Origin: Rhodoferax sp.
GTDB lineage: Bacteria; Pseudomonadota; Gammaproteobacteria; Burkholderiales; Burkholderiaceae_C
Assembly: GCA_026224975.1 (NCBI GenBank)
Contig: JAMFRW010000060.1
Coordinates: 1 to 34,491, forward strand
DNA: 34,491 nucleotides
Reading direction: 5' to 3'
Numbering within the stretch: the first letter of the stretch is position 1; every line of letters starts with the position of its first letter. A program made the position numbers and the translations under genes. Shown here piece by piece: positions 1 to 9,675 of this stretch. Below the pieces are notes generated by a model. It was not told the DNA's origin. It worked only from the letters and a program-made list of their open reading frames with translations, and searched no databases.

Positions 1-259
1 GGTGCCCGGTGGGGGCGATTTCTGGGGCGACGGAGGCGCGTAGGTTCGAGGTCGGCGCGCTTGCGCGCTTCGTAAACTGACTCGCCGCGGCTGTTCGAAC
101 GCAGCGCACGAAGTAAGCGTAGTGAGTTCTGCGGCGCGATCTCGGGCCTGCGCGCCTGCGTGCAGTCGGCGTACCCGCCGACCGCCACAGCATGAGCCCC
201 TGCCGGGTGCCCCCTGCCGCGAAGCGCACAAATCTCCAAACCAGGCAACGCCACAACCA

Positions 260-260
<1 letters not shown>
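1..260 (-). repeat. Repeat-like intergenic element with an open frame, cut by the window edge
   Basis: After the DppB-type permease stop, the minus strand stays open to the window edge. An ATG overlaps that stop (ATG at 260-258), giving about 86 codons with no stop. The predicted peptide is rich in Arg and Ala and contains segments such as GGYADCTQARRPEIAPQNS and LRSNSRGES. From memory, near-identical peptides are annotated as short hypothetical proteins in many Burkholderiales genomes, where they come from a dispersed GC-rich intergenic repeat and not from a true gene. I therefore call it a repeat and not a CDS. A DppC-type permease gene, usual after dppB, is not found here. A BLASTN count of copies in the host genome would settle it. 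Confidence 0.4.
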
Positions 261-1234
<974 letters not shown>

Positions 1235-1283
1235 GGGTAGCCCCGAAAAAGATGGCCCCGACGAAGTGGATGCGTCGTGCCCA

Positions 1284-2852
1284 TCATGCGATCGAGGCGC
1301 CGCCCAGGCTGTCGTTCAGGCCGACGCCCGAGCTCACGATGTTGACAAGCTTGGTGCGGTAGAGCGTGGGGAAGTTGATCTCGTAGAGCCACGCTACGGG
1401 CACTTCGTCCAGCAGGATTTTTTGCACCTGCAGATAGATCGCCTTGCGCTTTTCGGGATCGGATTCTTTCGAGCCGGCGTCGAATAGTTCGTCGACCTTG
1501 GGGTTCGAATAACCCTCCACGTTGTTGAACGGCGAACCCTTCGCGATGTTGGCCGTGGTGTAGTTGCGCGCCACGCCCAGGGCCGGGTCGCCGTACTGGT
1601 AGACGTAGGTGAAGGCGAGGTCGTAGTCCCACTCGTTCAACTTCTGGTTCCAGCCGGCCACGTCGGTTGCAACCATCTCGACCTTCACACCGGCCTGGGC
1701 CAGGTTCTGGCGCAGGATCTCGGCGGTGCGCGTCCAGGTTTCGCCGTAGGGCAGTGGCAGCATGCGCAGCGTCTCGCCCTTGTAGCCGGCTTCGGCCAGC
1801 AGCTTCTTGGCGGTGTCGACGTTGCGCGGGTACTTGGCCACATCGGTGCTGTAGAACTTGATGTTGCTGTTGAACGGGCCGGTCGCGGGTTTGGCGAAAC
1901 CTTGCCAGGCGATCTTGCAGATGGCTTCACGGTCGATCGCGAACATCAGCGCCTGGCGGAACTTGATGTTGTCCATCGGCGCCTTGCGGTTGTTGATCCA
2001 CAACCACGACTGCGGTGCAAAGAACTCCCAGCCCTTGGTCGTCACCGAGACGCCGGGCAGCTTGGCCAGGCGCTGCACATCGAAGTATTCGACCGCGCCA
2101 CCAGGCACCAGATCGACCTTGCCCGATTCGAAAGCCGCAGCCCGCGAGGCCGCATCCGGGATCACATGGAAGTACACGCTCTCGACCAGCGGCACATCCT
2201 TCACGTGGTACTTGTCGTTGGCCACGAGCTGGATGTACGAGCCCTTGACCCACTCCTTGAACTTGAACGGTCCGGTGCCGATGGGCGTGGCGTTGGCCGG
2301 GTTGGTGAGGAAGTCACTGCCGTCATAGATGTGCTTGGGCACCATCGGCATGCTGCCCACTTCGAAGATGCCGATGAACGGCCCGAACGGGTACTTGAGC
2401 TTGAACTCGACAGTGAGCGGATCGATGGCCTTGATGCTCTCCACAGAGGCCAGGTTGGCGCGCAGGCGTGCATGCGTCTTGCGCAGAAACACATCGGCCG
2501 AGAACACCACGTCGGCCGAAGTGAAGGGCTTGCCGTCGTGCCAGAGCACACCGGGCTTGAGCTTGAAGGTGAAGACCGTGCCTTCCTTGTTCGAGGTCCA
2601 CGAGGTGGCCAGCGATGGCAGCGGGTTGATCTTCTCGTCGTAGCGCAACAGGCCTTCGTAGATGTTGCCGGCGATCATCTGCGTGGGGCCGTTCTGCGTG
2701 ATGCCCAGCATCAGGCCCGGCGGCTCCGGCTGCACGACGGCGTTGATCACGCCGCCCTTCTTGCCGGCCGCGAGCAGGTGCAGCGGCACGCCGGCGAGCG
2801 TGATGCCGGCAGCGGCGGAAGCGCCCAGTTGGATGAGGTTGCGACGTTTCAT
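1284..2852 (-). CDS. ABC transporter substrate-binding protein, family 5 (peptide/nickel type)
   Basis: This 522-aa exported protein would capture the ligand for the adjacent DppB-type permease. The N-terminus MKRRNLIQLGASAAAG has a twin-arginine motif followed by a hydrophobic stretch and an Ala-rich cleavage region near residue 29, so Tat export is likely. The body has the length and features of SBP family 5: the YEGLLRYDE segment, LATSWTSNKEGTVFTFKLK, and LKPGVLWHDGKPFTSADVVFSADVF. The start is supported by AGGAG nine bases before the ATG. It lies 66 bp after the aldolase-like gene on the same strand, so aldolase, binding protein and permease may form one transcript. The ligand cannot be told from sequence; linkage to an aldolase-like enzyme hints at a small organic molecule, but this is inference. 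Confidence 0.92.
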   Translation of the reverse strand: MKRRNLIQLGASAAAGITLAGVPLHLLAAGKKGGVINAVVQPEPPGLMLGITQNGPTQMIAGNIYEGLLRYDEKINPLPSLATSWTSNKEGTVFTFKLKPGVLWHDGKPFTSADVVFSADVFLRKTHARLRANLASVESIKAIDPLTVEFKLKYPFGPFIGIFEVGSMPMVPKHIYDGSDFLTNPANATPIGTGPFKFKEWVKGSYIQLVANDKYHVKDVPLVESVYFHVIPDAASRAAAFESGKVDLVPGGAVEYFDVQRLAKLPGVSVTTKGWEFFAPQSWLWINNRKAPMDNIKFRQALMFAIDREAICKIAWQGFAKPATGPFNSNIKFYSTDVAKYPRNVDTAKKLLAEAGYKGETLRMLPLPYGETWTRTAEILRQNLAQAGVKVEMVATDVAGWNQKLNEWDYDLAFTYVYQYGDPALGVARNYTTANIAKGSPFNNVEGYSNPKVDELFDAGSKESDPEKRKAIYLQVQKILLDEVPVAWLYEINFPTLYRTKLVNIVSSGVGLNDSLGGASIA

Positions 2853-2918
2853 GCGGAGGGACTCCTGATGGATGCGGAAGGGGAAAGCGTGAAAACGGAT
2901 GTAGCAAAAGAGGGGCGG

Positions 2919-3707
2919 TCAGTCGAGGTACGAGGTGGCCGGCGCCGGCGCAATGCGCCGCAACATCGCACGCCATTCGCGGGCGTTGGGATCGGGCTCG
3001 CCGGGATTGCGCGTGCTGTCGCCGCTTTCGTACTGGCGTGCAGTGCGCTCGGCCACCTCGTGCGGCACCGGGTAGGTCGGCTGGCCGCTGGACTGGATCG
3101 CCAACTGCACGCGGCAGGCGCGCTCGAGGTTGAGCATCAGGATGAAGGCTTCGGGGATGTTGCGCCCGAGCGTGAGCAGGCCGTGGTTGCGCAGGATGAG
3201 CGCTTGCGCGGTGGGGCCGATGTCGGCGACGAGGCGCTCCTTCTCTTCGGCATCGAGCGCGATGCCTTCGAAATCGTGGTAGACCACGCGGTCATAGAAC
3301 TGCAGCGCCCACTGGTTGCAAGGCTGCAGCCCGCAGGCCAATGACGAGACGCCCACGCCCGCGACGGTGTGGGTGTGCAGCACGCAAGCCGCGTCGTGCC
3401 GGGCCGCGTGCACGGCGCTGTGGATGGTGAAGCCGGCGGGGTTCACATCATGCGGCGAGTCGCCCTGGATGCGTCCTTCGAGATCGATCTTGACGAGTGA
3501 CGAGGCCGTGATGTCGCGGAACAGCACGCCGAAGGGGTTGATGAGGAACTGGTCTTCGGTGCCCGGCACACGCGCCGAGATGTGCGTGTAGATGCTGTCG
3601 TCCATGCCGTAATAGGCGACGAGGCGATAAGCGGCGGCGAGGTCTTCGCGCACCTGGCGTTCGCTGGGTTCTTCACGGTGAACGGGCGCGGCGGCGTGCA
3701 GCGGCAT
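2919..3707 (-). CDS. Class II aldolase/adducin family protein
   Basis: This 262-aa cytosolic protein belongs to the class II aldolase/adducin fold, whose enzymes use a divalent metal for aldol cleavage or decarboxylation. The HTHT segment at about 111-114 supplies two metal-binding histidines, and a later RNHGLL segment supplies the third. The INPFG(V)LFRDITASSLVKID segment (57-75) is typical of the adducin-like bacterial branch and not of fuculose-phosphate aldolase, so substrate and reaction are open. The start is supported by AAGGAAG just before the ATG at 3707. It is first in a minus-strand set with the family 5 binding protein and the permease. A perfect 10-bp palindrome lies 50 bp upstream and may control it. 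Confidence 0.88.
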   Translation of the reverse strand: MPLHAAAPVHREEPSERQVREDLAAAYRLVAYYGMDDSIYTHISARVPGTEDQFLINPFGVLFRDITASSLVKIDLEGRIQGDSPHDVNPAGFTIHSAVHAARHDAACVLHTHTVAGVGVSSLACGLQPCNQWALQFYDRVVYHDFEGIALDAEEKERLVADIGPTAQALILRNHGLLTLGRNIPEAFILMLNLERACRVQLAIQSSGQPTYPVPHEVAERTARQYESGDSTRNPGEPDPNAREWRAMLRRIAPAPATSYLD

Positions 3708-3756
3708 GGGGCTTCCTTTGTGGTCGCACAGGGTGTAAATTGCCCTGCACCAAAAT

Positions 3757-3780
3757 CTGTCGACAGTTGACGTTTGACAG
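3757..3780. promoter_or_regulatory. Candidate operator: CTGTCGACAG palindrome with repeated half-site
   Basis: CTGTCGACAG at 3757-3766 is a perfect 10-bp palindrome, and a further GACAG half-site ends at 3780 so that CTGTC and GACAG also flank the block. It sits 50 bp upstream of the minus-strand aldolase start. A GntR- or other helix-turn-helix repressor could bind it, but no such regulator gene is nearby. A short palindrome can occur by chance in GC-rich DNA. Confidence 0.3.
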
Positions 3781-4029
3781 TGATTAGCAAATTGCGGGCC
3801 CGGTTTCGGAGGTGTTTCGCGCTCGTCGGATGGCCTGTTTCAGTGCATGCGAAGGCTTGCGGGTACGTCACGCGCTGGCACGGGACATGCAATGTGGTGC
3901 TGCGGATATGTCGCTCGAACATCGGCCGAAGGCATCGTCCGACGCATCGGCCCAAGCGGAGCTCATCCATCGCTTCGAAAGCTTCTTGCAACCCGCTGTG
4001 GCAAAACACTTTCCAATGCAACTAAATAC

Positions 4030-4057
4030 TTGACTCGGAAACAATAGCCTGCACAAT
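4030..4057 (+). promoter_or_regulatory. Candidate sigma-70 promoter of the amide operon
   Basis: TTGACT (4030-4035) and CACAAT (4052-4057) are separated by 16 bp and match the -35 and -10 consensus at 5 and 4 positions. They lie in a locally AT-rich patch of the only long spacer before the amide operon. Transcription would give a leader of about 105 nt before the amidase ATG at 4169. Confidence 0.4.
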
Positions 4058-4168
4058 GCGCTGGCGCCGGGTCATCTGGCCATCGCCGAAGAGCCCTGTA
4101 CGCACCGTCCGGCCGCATTGCCCCTATCGGCACACGAGCCTTTCCCACTTTCGACCACGGAGTCTTCC

Positions 4169-5686
4169 ATGGCAGTCAAGCGTCCTTCCTCCAGCGAACT
4201 TCAGGCCGTCGCTCTCAGCCTCGGCATCCATCTCGACGATGCCAAGGCCGAGGCTTATCGCGAGCTGTTGCAGCCCAACTTCGATGCCTACGATGTCGTC
4301 GACGAAATGGCCGACTTCGTGCCTGCGGTCAAGTACCCGCGCGGCACCTCGTACCGCCCGGCTGCCGACGAGAACAAGTACGGCGCCTGGTACGTCAAGA
4401 CCACCATCACCGGCGCTTCCGGCGGCAAGCTGGCCGGCAAGACGGTCGTGATCAAGGACAACGTCTGCGTCGCCGGCGTGCCGATGATGAACGGCTCGCC
4501 GACCATGGAAGGCTTCGTGCCGACGCTCGATGCCACCATCATCACCCGACTGCTCGATGCCGGCGCCACGGTGGTTGGCAAGGCGGTCTGCGAAATGTTC
4601 TGCTTCTCCGGTGGCTCGCACACGTCGGCGACCGGGCCGGTGCACAACCCGCACCGTCATGGCTATTCGGCCGGAGGTTCGTCGTCGGGCAGCGCGGCGC
4701 TTGTTGCAGCCGGCGAGGTCGATCTGGCCATCGGCGGTGACCAGGGCGGCTCGATCCGCATGCCGGCTTCTTATTGCGGCATCTACGGCATGAAGCCCAC
4801 GCACGGCCTCGTGCCCTACACCGGTGTGATGCCGATCGAGGTCACCATCGACCACACCGGCCCGATGACAGGCAACGTGACCGACAACGCGCTGATGCTG
4901 GAAGTGCTGGCCGGCCCCGATGGGCTCGACCCGCGCCAGCACGCAGGCCAGGAAGCCAAGCCCTACACCGAGCTGATGAAGGGCGGCGTCAAGGGCATGA
5001 AGATCGGCATCGTGACGGAAGGCTTCGGTTGGCCGCAGTCGATGGCGGCCGTCGATTCGAAGGTGCGTGACGCCGCCAAGCGGCTGGCGTCGCTCGGCGC
5101 CATCGTCTCGGAAGTCTCGATCCCGATGCACAGCGTCGGCCCCGCCATCTGGCTGCCGATCGCCGCCGAAGGCGCGACCCAGCAGATGATGAAGGACAAC
5201 GGCTACGGCTTCAACTACAAGGGCCTGTTCGACACCGCGCTGATCGACTATCACAACGGCTGGAAGACGCGTGCCGACGAACTCTCCGAAACGCTGAAGA
5301 TCACGATGGTGCTGGGCGAATACTTCCTCCAGAACTACACCGGCCATTACTACGGCAAGGCGCAAAACCTCACGCGCCAATTGAAGGCCGCCTACGACAC
5401 GGCCTTGGGCCAGTACGACCTGCTGCTGATGCCCACGCTGCCGCTCACCGCCACGCCGCTGCCGGCCGCCGATGCGCCGCTCGCCGAAGTGATCCAGCGC
5501 GCCTTCGAGATGCTGCCCAACACCTGCCCGATGGACATCACCGGCCACCCCGCCATGAGCATCCCCTGCGGCCTGGTCGATGGCCTGCCGGTCGGGCTGA
5601 TGCTCGTCGGCAAGTTCTACGACGAAGGCACGATCTACAAGGCGGCGCTGGCCTTCGAACAGTCCGGCAACTGGAAGACTTTCTGA
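4169..5686 (+). CDS. Amidase signature (AS) family amidase, aliphatic/nitrile-pathway type
   Basis: This 505-aa cytosolic hydrolase should convert an amide to a carboxylate plus ammonia or an amine. The AS catalytic triad is in place: Lys96 (VVIKDN), Ser171 (GGSSSGS) and nucleophile Ser195 ([12 protein letters not shown]). The spacings of 75 and 24 residues equal those of fatty acid amide hydrolase. [20 protein letters not shown], the TIDHTGPM segment and the [11 protein letters not shown] segment resemble the Rhodococcus enantioselective amidase group that follows nitrile hydratase, so a low-molecular-weight amide is the likely substrate. I chose the ATG at 4169 over an in-frame ATG 51 bp upstream because GGAG lies six bases before it. 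It is the first gene of the importer operon, 68 bp before the binding protein. Confidence 0.93.
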   Translation: MAVKRPSSSELQAVALSLGIHLDDAKAEAYRELLQPNFDAYDVVDEMADFVPAVKYPRGTSYRPAADENKYGAWYVKTTITGASGGKLAGKTVVIKDNVCVAGVPMMNGSPTMEGFVPTLDATIITRLLDAGATVVGKAVCEMFCFSGGSHTSATGPVHNPHRHGYSAGGSSSGSAALVAAGEVDLAIGGDQGGSIRMPASYCGIYGMKPTHGLVPYTGVMPIEVTIDHTGPMTGNVTDNALMLEVLAGPDGLDPRQHAGQEAKPYTELMKGGVKGMKIGIVTEGFGWPQSMAAVDSKVRDAAKRLASLGAIVSEVSIPMHSVGPAIWLPIAAEGATQQMMKDNGYGFNYKGLFDTALIDYHNGWKTRADELSETLKITMVLGEYFLQNYTGHYYGKAQNLTRQLKAAYDTALGQYDLLLMPTLPLTATPLPAADAPLAEVIQRAFEMLPNTCPMDITGHPAMSIPCGLVDGLPVGLMLVGKFYDEGTIYKAALAFEQSGNWKTF

Positions 5687-5754
5687 TTCGTCTTGTCTCT
5701 CTTTTCCAATTTCGATCAATCAATTAATTAATACAACCCACTGGAGCTGACCTC

Positions 5755-6984
5755 ATGGATCGTCGCCAATTCATCAAGACCACGGGATACGCTGCAGCCG
5801 CGGGCGGCTCCGGCCTGCTGTTGCCCAACACGGCCTTCGCCGCCGATGACATTGCCGTCGGCAGCATTCACGACCTGTCGGGCGGTCTCGATATCTACGG
5901 CAAGCCCATGGTGGATGCGCTCACGCTCGCCATCGAAGAGCAGAACGCGGCCGGCGGCCTGCTCGGCAAGAAGGTTCGGCTGGTCAGCTACGACCCGCAG
6001 TCCAACATGCAGCTCTACACGCAGTTCGCGCAACAGGCGGCGTTGAAGGACAAGGTCGCGGTGGTGATGGGGGGCATCACCTCGGCATCGCGCGAAGTCA
6101 TTCGCCCGGTGCTCGACCGTGCCAAGACCATGTACTTCTACAACACGCAATACGAAGGCGGCGTGTGCGATCGCGGCATCTTCTGCACCGGTGTCACGCC
6201 GGCGCAGACAGTCGGCAAGTTGGTGCCGTATGCGATGAAGAAGTGGGGCAAGAAGATCTATGTGGTGGCAGCCGATTACAACTACGGCCAGATCACCTCG
6301 CAGTGGGTCAAGAAGTTCGCGCAGGAGAACGGTGGCAGCACCGTTGCCATCGAATTCTTCCCGCTCGATGTGACCAACTTCGGCCCGACCATCAGCAAGA
6401 TCGAAGCCGCCAAGCCCGACATGCTGTTCTCGGCCTTGGTGGGCGGTGCGCACATCTCGTTCTACCGCCAATGGGCGGCGGCTGGCCTCAACAAGAAGAT
6501 CCCGCTCGCATCGTCGACCTTCGGCGTGGGCAACGAGCAGATCGTCTTGTCGGCCGAAGAAGCCGATGGTTATCTGCTGGCCTACAACTACTTCGAGAGC
6601 ATTCCCACGCCGGGCAACAAGGCGTTTCTGGAACGCTTCCACAAGCGCTTCGGGGCCGACTATTCGAACGTCACCGAACTGGCCTGCGGCACATACCAGG
6701 GCTTCAAGCTCTGGGCCGAGGGCGTCAAGAAGGCGGGCTCGACCGACCTGGCCAAGGTCACGACCGCGCTCGAATCCGGCATCAGCATCAATGGGCCCAG
6801 CGGCAAGATCTCCATCGACCCGGCCACGCACCACTGCGTGCTCAACGTGAGTCTGGCCGAAGTCAAGGCCAAGAAGTTCAACATCCTGCAGACCTTCGAC
6901 CAGGCGCCGCCGTCCGACACCAGCGCGGTCTGCGACCTCAAGAAGAACCCGAAGGACAACCAGCAATACGTCATCAAGGTCTGA
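5755..6984 (+). CDS. ABC transporter substrate-binding protein, urea/short-chain amide type
   Basis: This 409-aa protein has the periplasmic type 1 fold (Peripla_BP_5 family, which includes UrtA, FmdD and AmiC). MDRRQFIKTTG is a twin-arginine signal and cleavage is likely near AFA-ADD (residues 27-32). The mature start IAVGSIHDLSGGLDIYGKP and the AIEEQNAAGGLLGKKVRL segment are typical of the family. A Cys pair in the segment GGVCDRGIFC could form a disulfide. It is followed by two permeases and two ATPases whose motifs match the urea/short-amide subclass more closely than the branched-chain amino acid subclass. Amidases on both sides support an amide or urea-like ligand, although direct ligand contacts cannot be read here. 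GGAG nine bases before the ATG supports the start. Confidence 0.9.
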   Translation: MDRRQFIKTTGYAAAAGGSGLLLPNTAFAADDIAVGSIHDLSGGLDIYGKPMVDALTLAIEEQNAAGGLLGKKVRLVSYDPQSNMQLYTQFAQQAALKDKVAVVMGGITSASREVIRPVLDRAKTMYFYNTQYEGGVCDRGIFCTGVTPAQTVGKLVPYAMKKWGKKIYVVAADYNYGQITSQWVKKFAQENGGSTVAIEFFPLDVTNFGPTISKIEAAKPDMLFSALVGGAHISFYRQWAAAGLNKKIPLASSTFGVGNEQIVLSAEEADGYLLAYNYFESIPTPGNKAFLERFHKRFGADYSNVTELACGTYQGFKLWAEGVKKAGSTDLAKVTTALESGISINGPSGKISIDPATHHCVLNVSLAEVKAKKFNILQTFDQAPPSDTSAVCDLKKNPKDNQQYVIKV

Positions 6985-7009
6985 GACCTCAACCCCGAGC
7001 AGTCGCCGC

Positions 7010-7876
7010 ATGGACCTCGCCGCCATCGTTGTCATTCAGGTCCTCTACGGCATCGCGAGCCTCGTCATCATTTCGGCGGGGCTGGCGGTGATCTTCGGGA
7101 TGATGAAGGTCATCAACCTCGCGCACGGCGAGTTCCTCATGCTGGGCGGCTACGCCACGCTGGGGGCGCTCAAGCTGGGCATCAACCTCTGGCTGGCGAT
7201 CTTCATCGTGGCGCCGGTCTTCGTGGGCCTGGTCGGCGTGGTGCTGGAGCGCCTCGTCATCCGGCGGCTCTACGGCCGCATGATCGATACCATGCTCGCC
7301 ACCTGGGGCCTCTCGCTGCTCTTGGTCGGCATCGTCACCTCGCTGATCGGCAACACCACCGCCGGCATTTCCACGCCGCTCGGCAGCTTCACGATCGGGA
7401 GTTATTCGGTCTCGGTCTACACGCTGGTGATCATCGGTGTGGCGATCGTGCTGGGCCTCGCGCTGCGTGCCGTGCTGCTCAAGACGCAGCTCGGCCTGAT
7501 CGCCCGCGGCACCATGCAGAACCCGCAGATGGCCGATGCCCTGGGCATCAGCCCGAGCCGGGTTTATTCGGTGACCTTTGCGGTGGGTGCTGCGCTTTCG
7601 GGTCTCGCAGGCGGGCTGCTCGCACCGTTGACCGGCGTGGTGCCGACGATGGGCTCGGCGTTCATCGCCAAGGCCTTCATCACGGTGATCGGCGGCGGGC
7701 CGGCGATTCTGGCAGGGCTGGTGGGCGCCTCCACGCTCTTCGGCGCCATCAACCAGATCGCGGCGTTCCTGAGCACGCCCGTGTTCGGTGAAGTGGCGCT
7801 GCTGTTCGCGGCGATCGTGATGCTGCGGCTGCTGCCGCAAGGCATCACCGGGCGGTTTTTCAAGGGATCGTTGTGA
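7010..7876 (+). CDS. ABC transporter permease, LivH/UrtB type
   Basis: This 288-aa inner-membrane subunit is the first permease of the high-affinity importer. It has about eight hydrophobic segments and the family motif GMMKVINLAHGEFLMLGGY (about 30-48), which marks LivH/UrtB proteins. The region ARGTMQNPQMADALGISPSRVYSVTFAVG contains the cytoplasmic coupling loop. It starts 25 bp after the binding-protein gene. Its stop TGA is overlapped by the GTG start of the next permease, which indicates translational coupling and an obligate heterodimer with that protein. Confidence 0.94.
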   Translation: MDLAAIVVIQVLYGIASLVIISAGLAVIFGMMKVINLAHGEFLMLGGYATLGALKLGINLWLAIFIVAPVFVGLVGVVLERLVIRRLYGRMIDTMLATWGLSLLLVGIVTSLIGNTTAGISTPLGSFTIGSYSVSVYTLVIIGVAIVLGLALRAVLLKTQLGLIARGTMQNPQMADALGISPSRVYSVTFAVGAALSGLAGGLLAPLTGVVPTMGSAFIAKAFITVIGGGPAILAGLVGASTLFGAINQIAAFLSTPVFGEVALLFAAIVMLRLLPQGITGRFFKGSL

Positions 7877-8943
7877 GCAGTACCCTTTCCAAATTCGCGA
7901 CCTCGTGGAAGAGCGCGGCCGTGTGCATCGCCATCGGCGTGCTGCTGCTGGTGGGCTTGCCGAGCATCATCGATGACTACACCTTGATCGAAGTCACCAT
8001 CTACCTGGTGATGTCGATGCTGGCGGTGAGCCTGGGCTTCATCTGGGGCTTCGGCGGCATCCTGTGTTTCGGGCAGGCAGCATTCTTTGGGCTGGGCTCC
8101 TACACCTATGCGATTGCGGTCGTGAACATGGGCGACAGCACCGTGCCGTTTCTGTTGTCGATCGCGGTCCCGGCGCTGTTCGCGGCCATCCTCGGCTATG
8201 TGATCTTCTACGGCCGGCTCTCGGATGTGTACATGGGCGTGATCACGCTCACCGTCACGCTGATCCTCTTCAACCTCGTCAACTCCACGGCCGGCCCGGA
8301 GTGGAAGATCGGCAGCGCACCACTCGGCGGCTTCAACGGCATACCGGCCATCCCGCCGCTCAACTGGCCCGGCAACACCGATGAAGCCATCACGCCGCGC
8401 GGCATGTTCAACCTGTCGTTCGGGTTGTTGATCGTGGTCTATGCCGGCCTGCGGGTGTTGATCGCCTCGCGCATCGGCCATGTGATCATCGCCATCAAGG
8501 AGAACGAACAACGCGCGCAATTGCTGGGCTACGACGCCCGCGCCTACAAGCTCTTCGCCTTCACGCTGGGTGGTGCCATCGCCGGCCTGGCAGGTTGCCT
8601 CTTCGCGAACTGGGGCTCGTTCACCAGCCCCACGATCTTCGGCCTGGCGCAGTCGGCGCAGATCATCATCTGGGTGATCGTGGGCGGCCTCGGCACCCTG
8701 GTCGGGCCTGTGGTCGGCTGCGTGCTGATCCAGTGGCTCACCACGCAGATCGGCACGCAACAGACCTTCAATTCGAACCTGGTGCTGGGCGCGATTCTGG
8801 TGCTCTTCGTGCTGCTGGTGCCCAAGGGGCTGGTGCCCAGCATCGGCGACTTGCTGGCGCGCGTGTGGACGCGGCGTCTTCGGGTTACTGCCGAAGCGCG
8901 CGAGCAAGGAGTGACGGCGCGTGTCGAGGAGCAGAAGGCATGA
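7873..8943 (+). CDS. ABC transporter permease, LivM/UrtC type
   Basis: This 356-aa second permease would pair with the preceding LivH/UrtB-type subunit. It starts with GTG in a GTGA overlap with the upstream stop. The segment LAVSLGFIWGFGGILCFGQAAFFGLGSYTYA is the LivM/UrtC family signature; the FGQAAFFGLG part is diagnostic. The coupling region AIKENEQRAQLLGYDARAYKL follows near residue 213. The charged C-terminal tail after about residue 330 is cytoplasmic. Its stop is overlapped by the ATG of the first ATPase gene (ATGA). The length agrees with UrtC-type proteins. Confidence 0.94.
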   Translation: MSSTLSKFATSWKSAAVCIAIGVLLLVGLPSIIDDYTLIEVTIYLVMSMLAVSLGFIWGFGGILCFGQAAFFGLGSYTYAIAVVNMGDSTVPFLLSIAVPALFAAILGYVIFYGRLSDVYMGVITLTVTLILFNLVNSTAGPEWKIGSAPLGGFNGIPAIPPLNWPGNTDEAITPRGMFNLSFGLLIVVYAGLRVLIASRIGHVIIAIKENEQRAQLLGYDARAYKLFAFTLGGAIAGLAGCLFANWGSFTSPTIFGLAQSAQIIIWVIVGGLGTLVGPVVGCVLIQWLTTQIGTQQTFNSNLVLGAILVLFVLLVPKGLVPSIGDLLARVWTRRLRVTAEAREQGVTARVEEQKA

Positions 8944-9668
8944 GCGGCGTCGATACCCCGCTGCTCGAAACGCGCGCGCTGAACGTTCGCTTCGGCGGCG
9001 TGCATGCCACCAAGGATGTCAACTTCACGCTGGCCGAGACCGAATTGCGCTGCGTGATCGGCCCCAACGGCGCGGGCAAGAGCACCTTCTTCAAGCTGCT
9101 GACGGGGCAGGTCAAGCCGACCTCGGGGCAGATTCTTTTCCGCGGCAAGGATATTTCGCGCATGCAGCCGCACGAACCCGGGCGGCTCGGCATCGGCATC
9201 AAGACCCAGGTGCCCAGCCTCTTCAACGGGCTTTCGGTGTGGGAGAACGTGTGGCTCTCGGCGCGCCGCGTCAACATGCCGAAGCGCGCCAAGGATGTGA
9301 CGCAGACAACGCTGGAACGCGTCGGCATGCTGGCCGAAAGTGAATCCATCACCGGCACGCTCGCCCACGGTCAGCGCCAGTGGGTGGAACTCGCCGTGGT
9401 GCTCGCCGCCGACCCGCCGCTGATCCTGCTCGACGAGCCGGCCGCCGGCATGAGCGATGCCGAAGTGGCGCGCACGGCCGAGCTGATCCTCGAGATCAAC
9501 CGCCAGCATGCCCTCGTGGTGGTCGAGCACGACATGAGCTTCATCCGCATGATCGCCAGGAAGGTGACGGTGCTGCACCAGGGCCAGGTGATCCGCGAGG
9601 ACACGCCCGACAAGATCATGAGCGACCCCTTGATCCAGCAGATCTATCTCGGCAAGAAGCCGCACTGA
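8940..9668 (+). CDS. ABC transporter ATP-binding protein, LivG/UrtD type
   Basis: This 242-aa protein is one of two ATPases powering the importer. Walker A is GPNGAGKST (41-49), Walker B LILLDEP (161-167) and the H-loop His is 197 (VVEHDMS). The signature motif reads LAHGQRQWVE (141-150) in place of LSGGQ. This LSHGQ-like form followed by Q-W is characteristic of UrtD-type ATPases and is my main reason to place the transporter in the urea/short-amide subclass. The reading frame is open much further upstream, but the ATG at 8940, in an ATGA overlap with the permease stop, gives the normal family length and N-terminus. Confidence 0.94.
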   Translation: MSGVDTPLLETRALNVRFGGVHATKDVNFTLAETELRCVIGPNGAGKSTFFKLLTGQVKPTSGQILFRGKDISRMQPHEPGRLGIGIKTQVPSLFNGLSVWENVWLSARRVNMPKRAKDVTQTTLERVGMLAESESITGTLAHGQRQWVELAVVLAADPPLILLDEPAAGMSDAEVARTAELILEINRQHALVVVEHDMSFIRMIARKVTVLHQGQVIREDTPDKIMSDPLIQQIYLGKKPH

Positions 9669-9675
9669 GACTGCC

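Larger units (their letters stand above)
3708..4168. other. Divergent intergenic region, 461 bp
   Basis: This stretch separates the minus-strand aldolase gene from the plus-strand amide operon. It has lower GC than its surroundings around 3740-3790 and 4010-4060. Four overlapping open frames of 60-85 codons exist here on both strands, but none has a convincing ribosome site or a recognisable product. I see a dyad at 3757-3766 and a sigma-70-like promoter at 4030-4057, listed separately. I looked for a guanidine (ykkC) riboswitch because the operon carries a urea-type importer, and found none of its conserved elements. Confidence 0.6.

Noticed and set aside
1902-3344. A 480-codon plus-strand frame across the binding-protein and aldolase genes
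   Set aside because: It spans two well-supported minus-strand genes and their spacer, and its composition is that of a shadow frame.
3774-4056. Short overlapping open frames in the divergent spacer
   Set aside because: They overlap each other on both strands, lack ribosome sites and show no recognisable product.
3708-4168. Guanidine (ykkC-type) riboswitch before the urea-type importer operon
   Set aside because: I looked for the conserved ykkC core sequences in the leader and found none; only a promoter and short dyads are supportable.
4124-5719. A 531-codon open frame on the minus strand opposite the first amidase
   Set aside because: The plus strand encodes an amidase with an intact triad; the antisense product is Arg/His/Gly-rich with no recognisable fold.
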